From positions 1 to 44,427 of the forward strand of contig JAKBAI010000014.1 of the NCBI GenBank assembly GCA_021809185.1: a DNA stretch of 44,427 nt. Direction: 5' to 3'. A model generated the notes under the pieces. That model searched no databases. It saw only the letters and a list, made by a program, of their open reading frames with translations, and was not told the origin of the DNA. Position numbers and translations under genes: made by a program. Each line of letters begins with the position of its first letter. Positions within the stretch are counted from its first letter, which is position 1. Below, piece by piece: positions 37,455-44,427 of this stretch. Origin of the DNA: Planctomycetota bacterium. Its GTDB lineage: Bacteria; Planctomycetota; Planctomycetia; Gemmatales; Gemmataceae.

Positions 37455-37495
37455 CACGAATCAAAAAGGGATTTTGAATCCCTTTTTGATTCGTG
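37455..37495 (-). repeat. 19-bp perfect inverted repeat with 3-base loop before cinA
   Basis: CACGAATCAAAAAGGGATT, loop TTG, AATCCCTTTTTGATTCGTG. It lies between the M20 peptidase stop (37581) and the cinA start (37428), about 27 bases before the ATG. The 3' arm contains five T's but no T-run follows, so it is an imperfect terminator; it may be a processing or transcription-control hairpin. Confidence 0.85.
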
Positions 37496-37580
37496 TAGAG
37501 ATTTACGAGCAGATTCTCTCGGAGATTCATGCGGAGATTTTTGCAATAATGCAATCATTGGAGCTAGGGACAATGGTCTA

Positions 37581-38981
37581 TTATTTTAATTCATTTGGGC
37601 TGTATTTGCTTAATTGTTCAAATAGGATCGCTAGAGAGGCCATCAGTTTTTGAAAATCCCCTTCATGGAGACTTTCATTAGGGGCATGCGCATTACTACT
37701 AGGATCTTCGATACCGAGTAAAAGAGCGGGGGCATTTCCAAATAAAGTAGCGAGCGGCCCAACAAAGCCGATCGTTCCCCCCGAACCGATGGCCAAAGGA
37801 TCCCGGGCAAACCCTTGACGCAAAGCAGATAAGGCGGCTTCGAAAGCGGGTCCGTTCGGATCGGTCATCCACCAATCAACAGGGGGACCGTGTGGCGTAA
37901 CATGAACTCGAGTATTCCAGGGTGGATCTTTAGTCAGGAAATCGGTTAGTTGGGCCAACACTTCCTCTGGTTTTTGATCGGGAACAATGCGTGCACTCAC
38001 CAGCGCGGTAGCTTTTGGTAGTACTTGATTAGAAGCCCCTTTAATAGAACTTGCTTCTTGCGCGATGATGGTAACTGCGGGGCGCCGCCAAGTCTGTTCG
38101 TACTCTGTATACCCTTTTTCAGTAGCGAGCTGAACTCCAGGAATAACTCCACAATCTTTTCGCCATTTATCGGTATGGCCAGGCAGCTTTTGTAAGGCTA
38201 ATCGCTCTTTTTCTGTCAATGGCCTTACCCGCTCGTAATAGTGATCGATCGGCAGCGGGCCATTGCCCCAGTAGAGTCGACCCAAAATCTGATTGAGGGC
38301 TATGGTCGCATCGGGCTGTGACCCACCACCCGTTCCGCTATGCACTGGGAATTGCGCACTCTCTGTTTCTACTTTGAGAGTGACTATACCACGCAATGAA
38401 TACGTAATGCAGGGTAATCCTACCTGGATATTTTCGGTGTCGCATACCACGATCACATCGGAATGTAATTTCTTTTCATATCGATTAAAAAAATCTAATA
38501 GGTTGCGCGAACCAATTTCCTCTTCCCCTTCGACGAGGACTTTCACATTCACCGGCAGAGAGCCTTGTGTATGTAGCCAGGCAGATATGGCACCCAGCTG
38601 AGCTGCTATCGCCCCTTTATCATCTGCTGCACCTCTAGCAAATAATCGGCCATCCCGACGAGTTAATTTCCACGGATCGGATTGCCATTGATCGATAAAA
38701 TTAATCGGTTGAACATCATGGTGCGCATATAAAAAAACGGTCGGCTTGTCCGGTGCTTCCAGCCATTCTCCATAAGCATACGGTAACGAATTGCCAACGC
38801 GCAATATCTCGACATTTTGCAGCCCTGCTTCACGCATCTGCCGGCAAGTCAATTGGGCCGTTCTTTCTATTTCATCTCCGTGCTCCCCATCCGTGCTTAT
38901 GCTGGGTATTGCCACCAGATCGGCTAGATTATGCACAATCATTTCGTGATTCTTTTTTAACCAGTTTAACACTTCTTGCAT
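37581..38981 (-). CDS. M20-family metallopeptidase (dipeptidase-like)
   Basis: 466 residues. Metal ligands of the di-zinc site: His/Asp in YAHHDVQP, Asp in ARGAADDKG, the EGEEEIGS Glu pair, Asp in VVCDTEN, and His near the C-terminus in NAHAPNESLHEGDF. The lid domain (about 195-360) is present. Family members cleave dipeptides or N-acyl amino acids in the cytoplasm; no signal peptide. The start ATG has GAGGAGGAATCG just upstream, a strong ribosome site. Same strand as cinA, which follows after a strong hairpin. Specificity cannot be read from sequence. Confidence 0.92.
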   Translation of the reverse strand: MQEVLNWLKKNHEMIVHNLADLVAIPSISTDGEHGDEIERTAQLTCRQMREAGLQNVEILRVGNSLPYAYGEWLEAPDKPTVFLYAHHDVQPINFIDQWQSDPWKLTRRDGRLFARGAADDKGAIAAQLGAISAWLHTQGSLPVNVKVLVEGEEEIGSRNLLDFFNRYEKKLHSDVIVVCDTENIQVGLPCITYSLRGIVTLKVETESAQFPVHSGTGGGSQPDATIALNQILGRLYWGNGPLPIDHYYERVRPLTEKERLALQKLPGHTDKWRKDCGVIPGVQLATEKGYTEYEQTWRRPAVTIIAQEASSIKGASNQVLPKATALVSARIVPDQKPEEVLAQLTDFLTKDPPWNTRVHVTPHGPPVDWWMTDPNGPAFEAALSALRQGFARDPLAIGSGGTIGFVGPLATLFGNAPALLLGIEDPSSNAHAPNESLHEGDFQKLMASLAILFEQLSKYSPNELK

Positions 38982-39044
38982 CGATTCCTCCTCAGGGTTC
39001 CTCTTAGGGTTCCGCTTAGTGCTCCACTCAGTGTTCTACTTCTA

Positions 39045-39110
39045 TTGAGTTTTCTCTTTTGTTGAGTTTTCTCTTTTGTTGAGTTTTCTCTTTTGTTGAG
39101 TTTTCTCTTT
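39045..39110. repeat. 17-bp tandem repeat, four copies, upstream of the M20 gene
   Basis: TTGAGTTTTCTCTTTTG repeated head to tail (39045-39061, 39062-39078, 39079-39095, and a near copy 39096-39110). Lies about 65-130 bp before the M20 start, on the minus strand reading A-rich. The rest of the interval 38982-39579 holds a cruciform and no gene. Confidence 0.9.
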
Positions 39111-39474
39111 CTTTCCTAGATCTATTTTAATGGTTTATTTATCTCATCCTTTGATACAAGACCTTGGCAACGAAAAGTACGTTTTCTCGACCTTTTTTCA
39201 ATTTCGATTACAATTCCTGATTATTACCCATTTTGCTTTCAATCCGCTGAATTTTTACCGTTTTTTTTCTTATCTTTTTCAGAATATTTAAGCCTTTGAA
39301 AAATCGGTTGACCGGTTTTTCTGATGCTAAGTCAACTTATCTACTTATTATTTATTCACTTATAACTATTCTTCACAATTTTCTCTCGTTTTTCTTTTGT
39401 TATTCGTGCTTCTAGATCGATCCTTCTCGGAGAACGATTGATTTTGAGGTAGATTATTTAATACAATCGCAGAA

Positions 39475-39533
39475 CAGCAATAAACGATTGTCAAACTTCA
39501 TAATGACAATCGTTTAATTTATAATTATTGCTG
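39475..39533. repeat. Nested inverted repeats before the GNAT gene
   Basis: Inner arms TAAACGATTGTCA (39481-39493) and TGACAATCGTTTA (39504-39516), 13 bp perfect with a 10-base loop; outer arms CAGCAATAA (39475-39483) and TTATTGCTG (39525-39533). The arms overlap at TAA, so they are alternative rather than simultaneous at that point. They sit between divergent genes and could be an operator or a replication/transcription pause site. Confidence 0.7.
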
Positions 39534-39579
39534 ATTTTCTGTTAAATGGGTTTGTGGATCGTTTTGGAAGGCGTCATGA

Positions 39580-40554
39580 ATGGGATTTTCAATTCAGATT
39601 TTAGGTCGGGCAGAGGCGAAAGTATTGCTAGAATCGGTCTTGGGAAATAACCAATCTCCCAACGCCGATTCGAAAGATACCTCGAATCCCTCAGATCATT
39701 TGAAAATTCCTGATGAGATAATAGGTTTATTGGGAGTTTGGTTCAACAAGCATCACATCAACGGTTCCCTTTTTTGTGCCTTAAGGGATCAACAGCTCGT
39801 TGGCTTTTTGTTTTGTCAAAAATTAGGGAAACGCGGGATGGTCTGGAATCCAGTAATTTTGGTTCCCGATCCGCCTAACTCTCTCAGCGATAGCCTCATC
39901 GAATCGATGTTATCCCATTTGCGCCAAGAGAAATATATCTGTGCGCAGACATTTATGCAATCAACCACTCAAAAAGCGACTACCCCGTATATCAGACATG
40001 GATTTTCTCTGTTAACTCAGGCCTGGGGAATGAGAAGGATTATCCATCCGGGCAGGCGATCCCTTTATTTATCACGTTTACTCCTCTCTTGGAAACGGTA
40101 TCCCGATTGGGATTGGCCAATATTTCGCGAAGTGGTGGAGAAAACTTGGAAAGAAACTAGAGATTTTCCTGAAATCGCTGAAATCTGTGAATATGAAGAT
40201 TCACTAAACGAATTTCAAGATATAGCCCCAGATCTCAATCACTGGTATTTAGTGCAAAGCAATCAAGAATGGCTCGGAGGGATTATCCTTGCTTGTAACC
40301 CTTCGCCATTGCCAGACTCAGCTAATTTCCCTGACTGGGAATTAGTCTATTTTGGAGTCGTTCCTGAAAAGCGGAATCAGGGATTTGGCCGAACGATGCT
40401 TGATCAAGTGATTGATTGGATTCGTCAGGCCGGTGGTGGTCGAATGTTTCTTCATGTCGATAGTCGAAATCGTCAAGCTGTTCATCTATATCAATCTAAT
40501 GGATTTGAAATTGTTAGAGCAACTGAAGTTTACCTATCGCAACGATTGTGCTGA
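39580..40554 (+). CDS. GNAT-type N-acetyltransferase, two-domain, mycothiol-synthase-like layout
   Basis: 324 residues. The C-terminal GNAT domain is clear: strand LVYFGVVPEKRNQGFGRTML gives the R/Q-x-x-G-x-G acetyl-CoA motif (about 254-272), then RMFLHVDSRNRQAVHLYQSNGFEIV, the typical end. The N-terminal half (about 25-150) looks like a second, degenerate GNAT domain (LVGFLFCQKLGK, TPYIRHGFSLLTQAWGMRR), so two tandem domains are likely. Substrate unknown. ATG at 39580 is preceded by GGAAGG eight bases upstream. Probably monocistronic; 258 bp of non-coding DNA separates it from dnaA. Confidence 0.8.
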   Translation: MGFSIQILGRAEAKVLLESVLGNNQSPNADSKDTSNPSDHLKIPDEIIGLLGVWFNKHHINGSLFCALRDQQLVGFLFCQKLGKRGMVWNPVILVPDPPNSLSDSLIESMLSHLRQEKYICAQTFMQSTTQKATTPYIRHGFSLLTQAWGMRRIIHPGRRSLYLSRLLLSWKRYPDWDWPIFREVVEKTWKETRDFPEIAEICEYEDSLNEFQDIAPDLNHWYLVQSNQEWLGGIILACNPSPLPDSANFPDWELVYFGVVPEKRNQGFGRTMLDQVIDWIRQAGGGRMFLHVDSRNRQAVHLYQSNGFEIVRATEVYLSQRLC

Positions 40555-40812
40555 TTAGGTAGACCAGTAAATTTGGAAAAAATATAGGAAGGTAGTTTGG
40601 GTAATTCAGGAAAACCTTAACCTTCAGGTTTTGAAATTTGCGTCGATAGCGCAGGAAATGCGATCTTTACTGATCTGTTGGATCCCCATTTAAATATCTT
40701 AAAAGAAATCATTTGCAACCATTTTACCATTCAGGGAAGCGCTGCCATAGTTGTTAGGCGTAGGCAATGATCCGATCTTGTCAGATAGGTTATTTCATCT
40801 TCTGATAACGAT

Positions 40813-42708
40813 ATGGTCAGCGACAGTCACCATGAGAATGAACCCATAGCGATTGGGGCAGGACACCCTGAGCTGGAGTTACCCGTGAAATCTGCTCGAT
40901 CTGTTACTCTTGATTCAAAGATTGATTCAAAAACGGATAGTACCGATCGGTTGCACCCGATTTCCTATCCAGATTACCCATCTAGTTCCCATAGCATTCC
41001 TTACCATACGGAAGATGAATCTGTTGCGCAAAAGACGAATTCGATTGTCAAAGACCGAGAGACTAAAACTTCTGCTTCTGGCATTCCTCCGCAAGGAAGT
41101 TTGGAATCCCATTTCGATCTAGAATCCAAGCTAAAGTCTCTCTTGCGCGAGCGGATTGAACCAGAGCGATTCGATTTGTGGTTTGAGGGTCGCACCCATT
41201 TTGTCTGGACCGGTGAAGAATTAATGGTGGGGGTACCCAATCGGCATTTTCAGGAATGGTTGCAAAATACGTTTGGTGCAATTGTCCAAGAATGTGGACA
41301 AATGCTTCTGGGTCAAAATATAGTGGTTCGCTTTGTAATCGATCCGCAACTATTTCGGGATACTCGTCGACAGCAAGAACAATATCGAGCAAACCAGGAC
41401 AATAAGCAAGCCGATAATCAGATTGCCAACGATCGAACTTCTTACTCTCTTAGACAGGAGATCCCTTTCCATTCGGCGAATCGTGCTACGAGGCAATCCG
41501 AACAGGGAAAGCGCGAAATAGAAGCAAATGATCCTAGCGCCAAGATGAAACCACGTTCGCGATCGACAAACACTCTGCCGATGGATGCGGAATTCGAAGG
41601 AGAAACAAAAAGAGTAAGTAAAGGAGAAAATAGAGGAGAAAGTGCTCGAAATCGCGACTCCGCCATGATGAAACGCCGTTGGCGTACCCTAGAAGATTTT
41701 GTCGTTGGTCCCTGTAATCGGGTTGCGCATGCTTCTGCAAAAAGTGTTGTTGAAGAGCCGGGGCAACAAGGCAATCCGCTGGTGCTCTATGGACCGGTTG
41801 GCACGGGGAAAACTCATCTCCTTGAAGGGATCTATTCTGGTTTGAAACGCCACAATCCAGGTCTGAAAATGATGTTTGTTACTGCCGAAGATTTTATGAA
41901 TCGCTTTGTTGCCGCCATGCACCAAGGGAAACAGCATTCATTTCGTCGGCAGTTCCGCGAATGCGCGGTTCTCATTCTCGATAATCTGAATTTTCTCGCT
42001 GGGAAAAAAGCGACGATGTTGGAGTTCTTGCATACACTCGATGTCTTGCTTGGCGAAAATGCTCAAATCGTCCTCAGTTGCGATGTTCACCCGCGCCTAG
42101 AAGAAAATTTCCCCCCCGAATTAGTCGATCGATTGATAGGCGGAGTAGTTTGGTCTCTAATGCCCCCGGATGCCGAAACTCGTCTTCGCATCCTCCGTCA
42201 AAAAGCTGTAGAAAATGCTCTGGTCATCCCAGATAAAATATTGATTTTCTTAGCCGAGAAGTTGCGCGGCAATGTCCGTGAACTCGAAGGGGCTATTCAT
42301 AGCATTCGCCATTTTGCACGAGTTACCAATCGTTCAATCGATCTCCCACTTGTCCAAGAAGCTTTACAAGATCTTCTCAAACATGCCGTACGAGTAGTTA
42401 CCATGCCCTGTATCGATGCCGCTATTTGCCATACCCTTTCTTTGCCACCAGGAACTCTGCAATCCAAATCCCGATCTTGGGCGGTTAGTCACCCGAGAAT
42501 GATCGCTATTTTCCTTTGCCGTAAACATACCGCAGCAAGCTACGGTGAAATTAGTACCTATTTCGGTAATAAAACACACAGTACTGCCGTTGCTGCTGAG
42601 AAGAAGGTTCGAACTTGGATCGAGGCTCAATCTCAGATCAAGGCAGGGGTTCAGGAATGGAAAATCAATGACCTTATCGAGAAAATCGAACAAGCTCTTA
42701 AAAAGTAA
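40813..42708 (+). CDS. dnaA: Chromosomal replication initiator DnaA, divergent
   Basis: 631 residues. Domain I (about 100-180: LKSLLRERIEPERFDLWFEG) follows a 95-residue polar N-terminal extension; a long low-complexity linker (about 185-295) precedes the AAA+ domain. Walker A is GPVGTGKTHLL (about 328-338), Walker B is VLILDNLNFLAGK, where the second Asp of the usual D-D is Asn, and the Arg-finger segment is ELVDRLIGG. Sensor 2 is NVRELEGAI. Domain IV has YGEISTYFGNKTHSTAVAAEKKV, a variant of the DnaA signature (Lys for the Arg in the G-R-D-H box, Ser for Gly). Still recognisably full-length DnaA. No dnaN, recF or gyrB neighbour and no cluster of DnaA boxes next to it. Confidence 0.95.
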   Translation: MVSDSHHENEPIAIGAGHPELELPVKSARSVTLDSKIDSKTDSTDRLHPISYPDYPSSSHSIPYHTEDESVAQKTNSIVKDRETKTSASGIPPQGSLESHFDLESKLKSLLRERIEPERFDLWFEGRTHFVWTGEELMVGVPNRHFQEWLQNTFGAIVQECGQMLLGQNIVVRFVIDPQLFRDTRRQQEQYRANQDNKQADNQIANDRTSYSLRQEIPFHSANRATRQSEQGKREIEANDPSAKMKPRSRSTNTLPMDAEFEGETKRVSKGENRGESARNRDSAMMKRRWRTLEDFVVGPCNRVAHASAKSVVEEPGQQGNPLVLYGPVGTGKTHLLEGIYSGLKRHNPGLKMMFVTAEDFMNRFVAAMHQGKQHSFRRQFRECAVLILDNLNFLAGKKATMLEFLHTLDVLLGENAQIVLSCDVHPRLEENFPPELVDRLIGGVVWSLMPPDAETRLRILRQKAVENALVIPDKILIFLAEKLRGNVRELEGAIHSIRHFARVTNRSIDLPLVQEALQDLLKHAVRVVTMPCIDAAICHTLSLPPGTLQSKSRSWAVSHPRMIAIFLCRKHTAASYGEISTYFGNKTHSTAVAAEKKVRTWIEAQSQIKAGVQEWKINDLIEKIEQALKK

Positions 42709-43089
42709 TCTGGCACACGGCGAATTGATTGTTTTTCAGATCTTGATGTTGTTTTATAAGGAATCTTTTTCTTTTCGTGGGCAATGCAGATATCCTGGGC
42801 TAGTCTTAAAAAGTTTGTTTTTGCAAATCGTTGTCTAATTTGCATTTGTGCCTATTTTGGCTAACGGATTGGATGGATTGGTCGTTAAAATTCATAGATA
42901 ATTTTCACGTCACAATTTGGAATCCGGTTTAAGAGCGAAAGTGAGTTGATTAGCAATTATTTGATCTTTTTCAACCTGCTATTCCCTCTTAGCTGAGCAG
43001 ATCCAAAACATCTCTCTTTCATAGTGCGATTATATATAGTTCGATTTCGATAGTCTTATTGTATAATTAGATTAGCAAGAGGGATTCTT
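42709..43089. other. Intergenic region after dnaA
   Basis: About 380 bp, AT-rich, between convergent dnaA and maf. A weak hairpin TGCAAAT-9 bases-ATTTGCA (42822-42844) is the only structure I note; it lacks a T-run. No frame, DnaA-box cluster or RNA gene supported. Confidence 0.5.
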
Positions 43090-43743
43090 TTAAGGATCGG
43101 ATAATAAGCTAGTGGAAGAAATTAGCTGGAATACTCTACTTAGACTTTCGAGCGGTAAACCGATAACATTGCTGAGCGAACCTGAAACAACCTGCAAATA
43201 GGGATCGTTTTCTTCTTGAATGGCATAGGCACCAGAACAACCGACCCATTGGCGAGTTGCTAAATAGGAATCTAACTCGCTACTTGTAAGCGATTTCATC
43301 TTGACCTTACTAAGCTCTTGCCATTGCCACTGAAAATGATCTGCACAGCGCCACAGGCAGACTCCCGTCCATAATTCATGAATCTGACCAGAGAGTAGCG
43401 ATAAAATACGACGAGCATCGTTTTCATCTTCTGGTTTGCCGATCACTTGGTTGTTCAGCCAACCAACCGTATCCGCAGCAAGAATAAATCCAGAAGAGAT
43501 ATTTTCCGCCGTATTTTGCACGGTATTTTCTATCGTATTTTTGGCGAATTTTTCAGCAACTGCTGCCGCTTTGCGCCAAGCAATCTCTTGGACATATTGG
43601 CGGCAAGAGCCGAATTTCGCTTGGGTCGGTTCGTCAATATTCGCTGGGAGGATGGTAAATTGGTAACCGGCTTTTTCGAGAAGATACCGGCGGCCATGAG
43701 AAGCACTGGCCAGAATTAGAGGAGTCGGTTGTTGAGGGACCAT
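43090..43743 (-). CDS. maf: Maf-like nucleoside triphosphate pyrophosphatase
   Basis: About 217 residues from the ATG at 43743. The Maf opening LILASASHGRRYLL (S-x-S-x-x-R-R) is intact, DEP is in place, AADTV with GKPEDENDARRIL forms the active-site loop, and LLSGQIHELWTGV follows. It should hydrolyse non-canonical or modified nucleotides. A short repeat insertion (NTIENTVQNTAEN, near residues 71-83) lies before the AADTV motif. It overlaps the glycosyltransferase gene's 3' end by 28 bp, so the pair is co-transcribed and probably coupled. A longer open frame to 43842 lies inside that upstream gene and is not used. Confidence 0.88.
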   Translation of the reverse strand: MVPQQPTPLILASASHGRRYLLEKAGYQFTILPANIDEPTQAKFGSCRQYVQEIAWRKAAAVAEKFAKNTIENTVQNTAENISSGFILAADTVGWLNNQVIGKPEDENDARRILSLLSGQIHELWTGVCLWRCADHFQWQWQELSKVKMKSLTSSELDSYLATRQWVGCSGAYAIQEENDPYLQVVSGSLSNVIGLPLESLSRVFQLISSTSLLSDP

Positions 43744-44427
43744 TGTTGAAGCATCTCCGCAAAAATTGGCCAAAGGCGATCGGGGGTCAAATCTTTCATA
43801 CACGACATATGAGAGCATTGACGTATATAACTCCCCGCGCAAGAAACTTGTGTTTGTACCGCGGTTTTGAAGGAACCGTATGGACCATGCAATTCCACTT
43901 TCGTGCAGGTATATGGGGCTAGCACCGGTTTGCCCAGCGCAACTGCTAAGTGAAGAGGGCCGCTATCGTTGGCTATTACCATATCGGCACTGCTTATTAA
44001 AGCAAGAAGCTGGGTGAATTCGGTTTTACCTATCCAATTCCTAATATTATTCATTCCTGAATTGCCGAGCTGATTCAGCAATTGTTCACCCAGAACAGCT
44101 TCATCAGCAGAACCGATCAAAAGAACGCTTCCTGGGCAAGATAATCTCATTCTGCGGATCAGCTCAGCATAAGAAGGAACGGGCCAACGTTTGGTTTCCC
44201 ACCGAGACCCGGGAGAAAGAACGATCACGGGGCGCGGCAAAGCTTTTAGTTCATTTCTGGCCCAATTCAGTTGTTCTATCGGAACGGGAAGATGATATTG
44301 CTTACTAGGTTCGCGGGGATTGCGTTCCCGATTCCACAGCGCTTGGACAAATCGCCAATTTCGATCAACCGCATGCTCGCTACGTAGAGGAGGAGCAGTT
44401 AAAATATCGGTATAAAACCAGCGGGAA
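43716..44427 (-). CDS. Family-9 glycosyltransferase (heptosyltransferase-like), 5' end cut
   Basis: The frame is open from the window edge to the stop at 43716, about 237 residues of the C-terminal part. Motifs of ADP-heptose/LPS heptosyltransferase family 9: VIVLSPGSRWETKRWPVPSY, the linker ELIRRMRL, VLLIGSADE, and the strongly conserved SSADMVIANDSGPLHLAVALGKPVLAPY. The 'TTG' start of the usual internal frame (44240) is inside the gene; codons upstream continue the domain (APPLRSEHAVDRNWRF). A C-terminal CAGSYIRQCSHMSCMKDLT tail has three Cys residues. It should transfer a sugar during lipopolysaccharide or surface polysaccharide assembly. The gene starts beyond the window. Confidence 0.87.
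   Translation of the reverse strand, partial: SRWFYTDILTAPPLRSEHAVDRNWRFVQALWNRERNPREPSKQYHLPVPIEQLNWARNELKALPRPVIVLSPGSRWETKRWPVPSYAELIRRMRLSCPGSVLLIGSADEAVLGEQLLNQLGNSGMNNIRNWIGKTEFTQLLALISSADMVIANDSGPLHLAVALGKPVLAPYTCTKVELHGPYGSFKTAVQTQVSCAGSYIRQCSHMSCMKDLTPDRLWPIFAEMLQQWSLNNRLL

Noticed and set aside
37429-37554. N-terminal extension of CinA to 37554
   Set aside because: The extra 42 codons run through a perfect hairpin and match no family sequence; the ATG at 37428 has a ribosome site and begins with the family motif.
41790-42190. Loss of the DnaA arginine finger
   Set aside because: A gapped alignment first suggested R-to-G, but counting back from the PPD-ETR segment shows ELVDRLIGG aligns ungapped with the Arg-finger segment and the Arg is kept.
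40555-42980. Replication origin next to dnaA
   Set aside because: I found no cluster of TTATCCACA-type boxes on either side of dnaA. Single near matches, such as TTATCCACG at about 30444, are expected by chance.
1-44427. CRISPR array, prophage or transposase genes
   Set aside because: No regularly spaced repeats with unique spacers, no phage structural genes and no transposase catalytic motifs seen; the tandem repeats are short and contiguous.

Overview
The window looks like chromosomal DNA of an AT-rich member of the Planctomycetota, perhaps a Gemmataceae relative. This is inferred from gene content: a DUF1559 prepilin-like protein with an H-X9-DG motif paired with a small lipoprotein, an Hsp70 homologue with a DUF3731-type tail, a predicted tetrahydromethanopterin-linked C1 protein, membrane-anchored Ser/Thr kinases and a zinc-ribbon membrane protein. 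There is no rRNA, CRISPR array, prophage or intact insertion sequence. One tRNA, tRNA-Leu(UAG), is present.

Layout. 1-1.5 kb: a tandem duplication of a small gene with Q-G-x-x repeats (C-terminal part of an Rpn/PD-(D/E)XK-like protein) plus its spacer. 1.6-2.9 kb: an enolase-superfamily protein that has lost most of its active site. 3.0-8.5 kb: a complete livKHMGF-type ABC importer operon on the minus strand; its LivG carries an extra membrane hairpin inside the ATPase domain. 8.9-12.8 kb: D-aminoacyl-tRNA deacylase with a large insertion, an orphan beta-class DNA methyltransferase and rho. 12.8-14.8 kb: about 1.9 kb of AT-rich sequence with no convincing gene. 14.8-20.1 kb: a COG2509 flavoprotein, a zinc-ribbon membrane protein, a SAM hydrolase and tRNA-Leu. 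20.3-27.7 kb: a signalling stretch with an ECF sigma factor and its overlapping anti-sigma factor, a membrane-anchored tyrosine-phosphatase-like protein, a pseudokinase and a kinase. 27.7-33.4 kb: pyrimidine-nucleoside phosphorylase, the C1-pathway protein and Hsp70. 34.3-36.0 kb: the DUF1559/lipoprotein pair. 36.1-39.0 kb: an M20 peptidase and cinA, separated by a 19-bp perfect inverted repeat. 39.6-42.7 kb: a GNAT acetyltransferase and dnaA. 43.1 kb to the end: maf and a partial family-9 glycosyltransferase.

The most unusual observations are proteins that depart from their families: LivG with two inserted transmembrane segments, a DTD with about 130 inserted residues, an enolase-fold pseudoenzyme, a pseudokinase beside an active-looking kinase, and CinA with Cys where the family has its conserved Ser. 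Many genes also carry short in-frame tandem-repeat expansions, which suggests replication slippage is tolerated widely in this genome. I see no single multi-gene system that I could call new with confidence. The kinase/pseudokinase/phosphatase/sigma stretch and the mosaic Rpn-like duplication are the best candidates.
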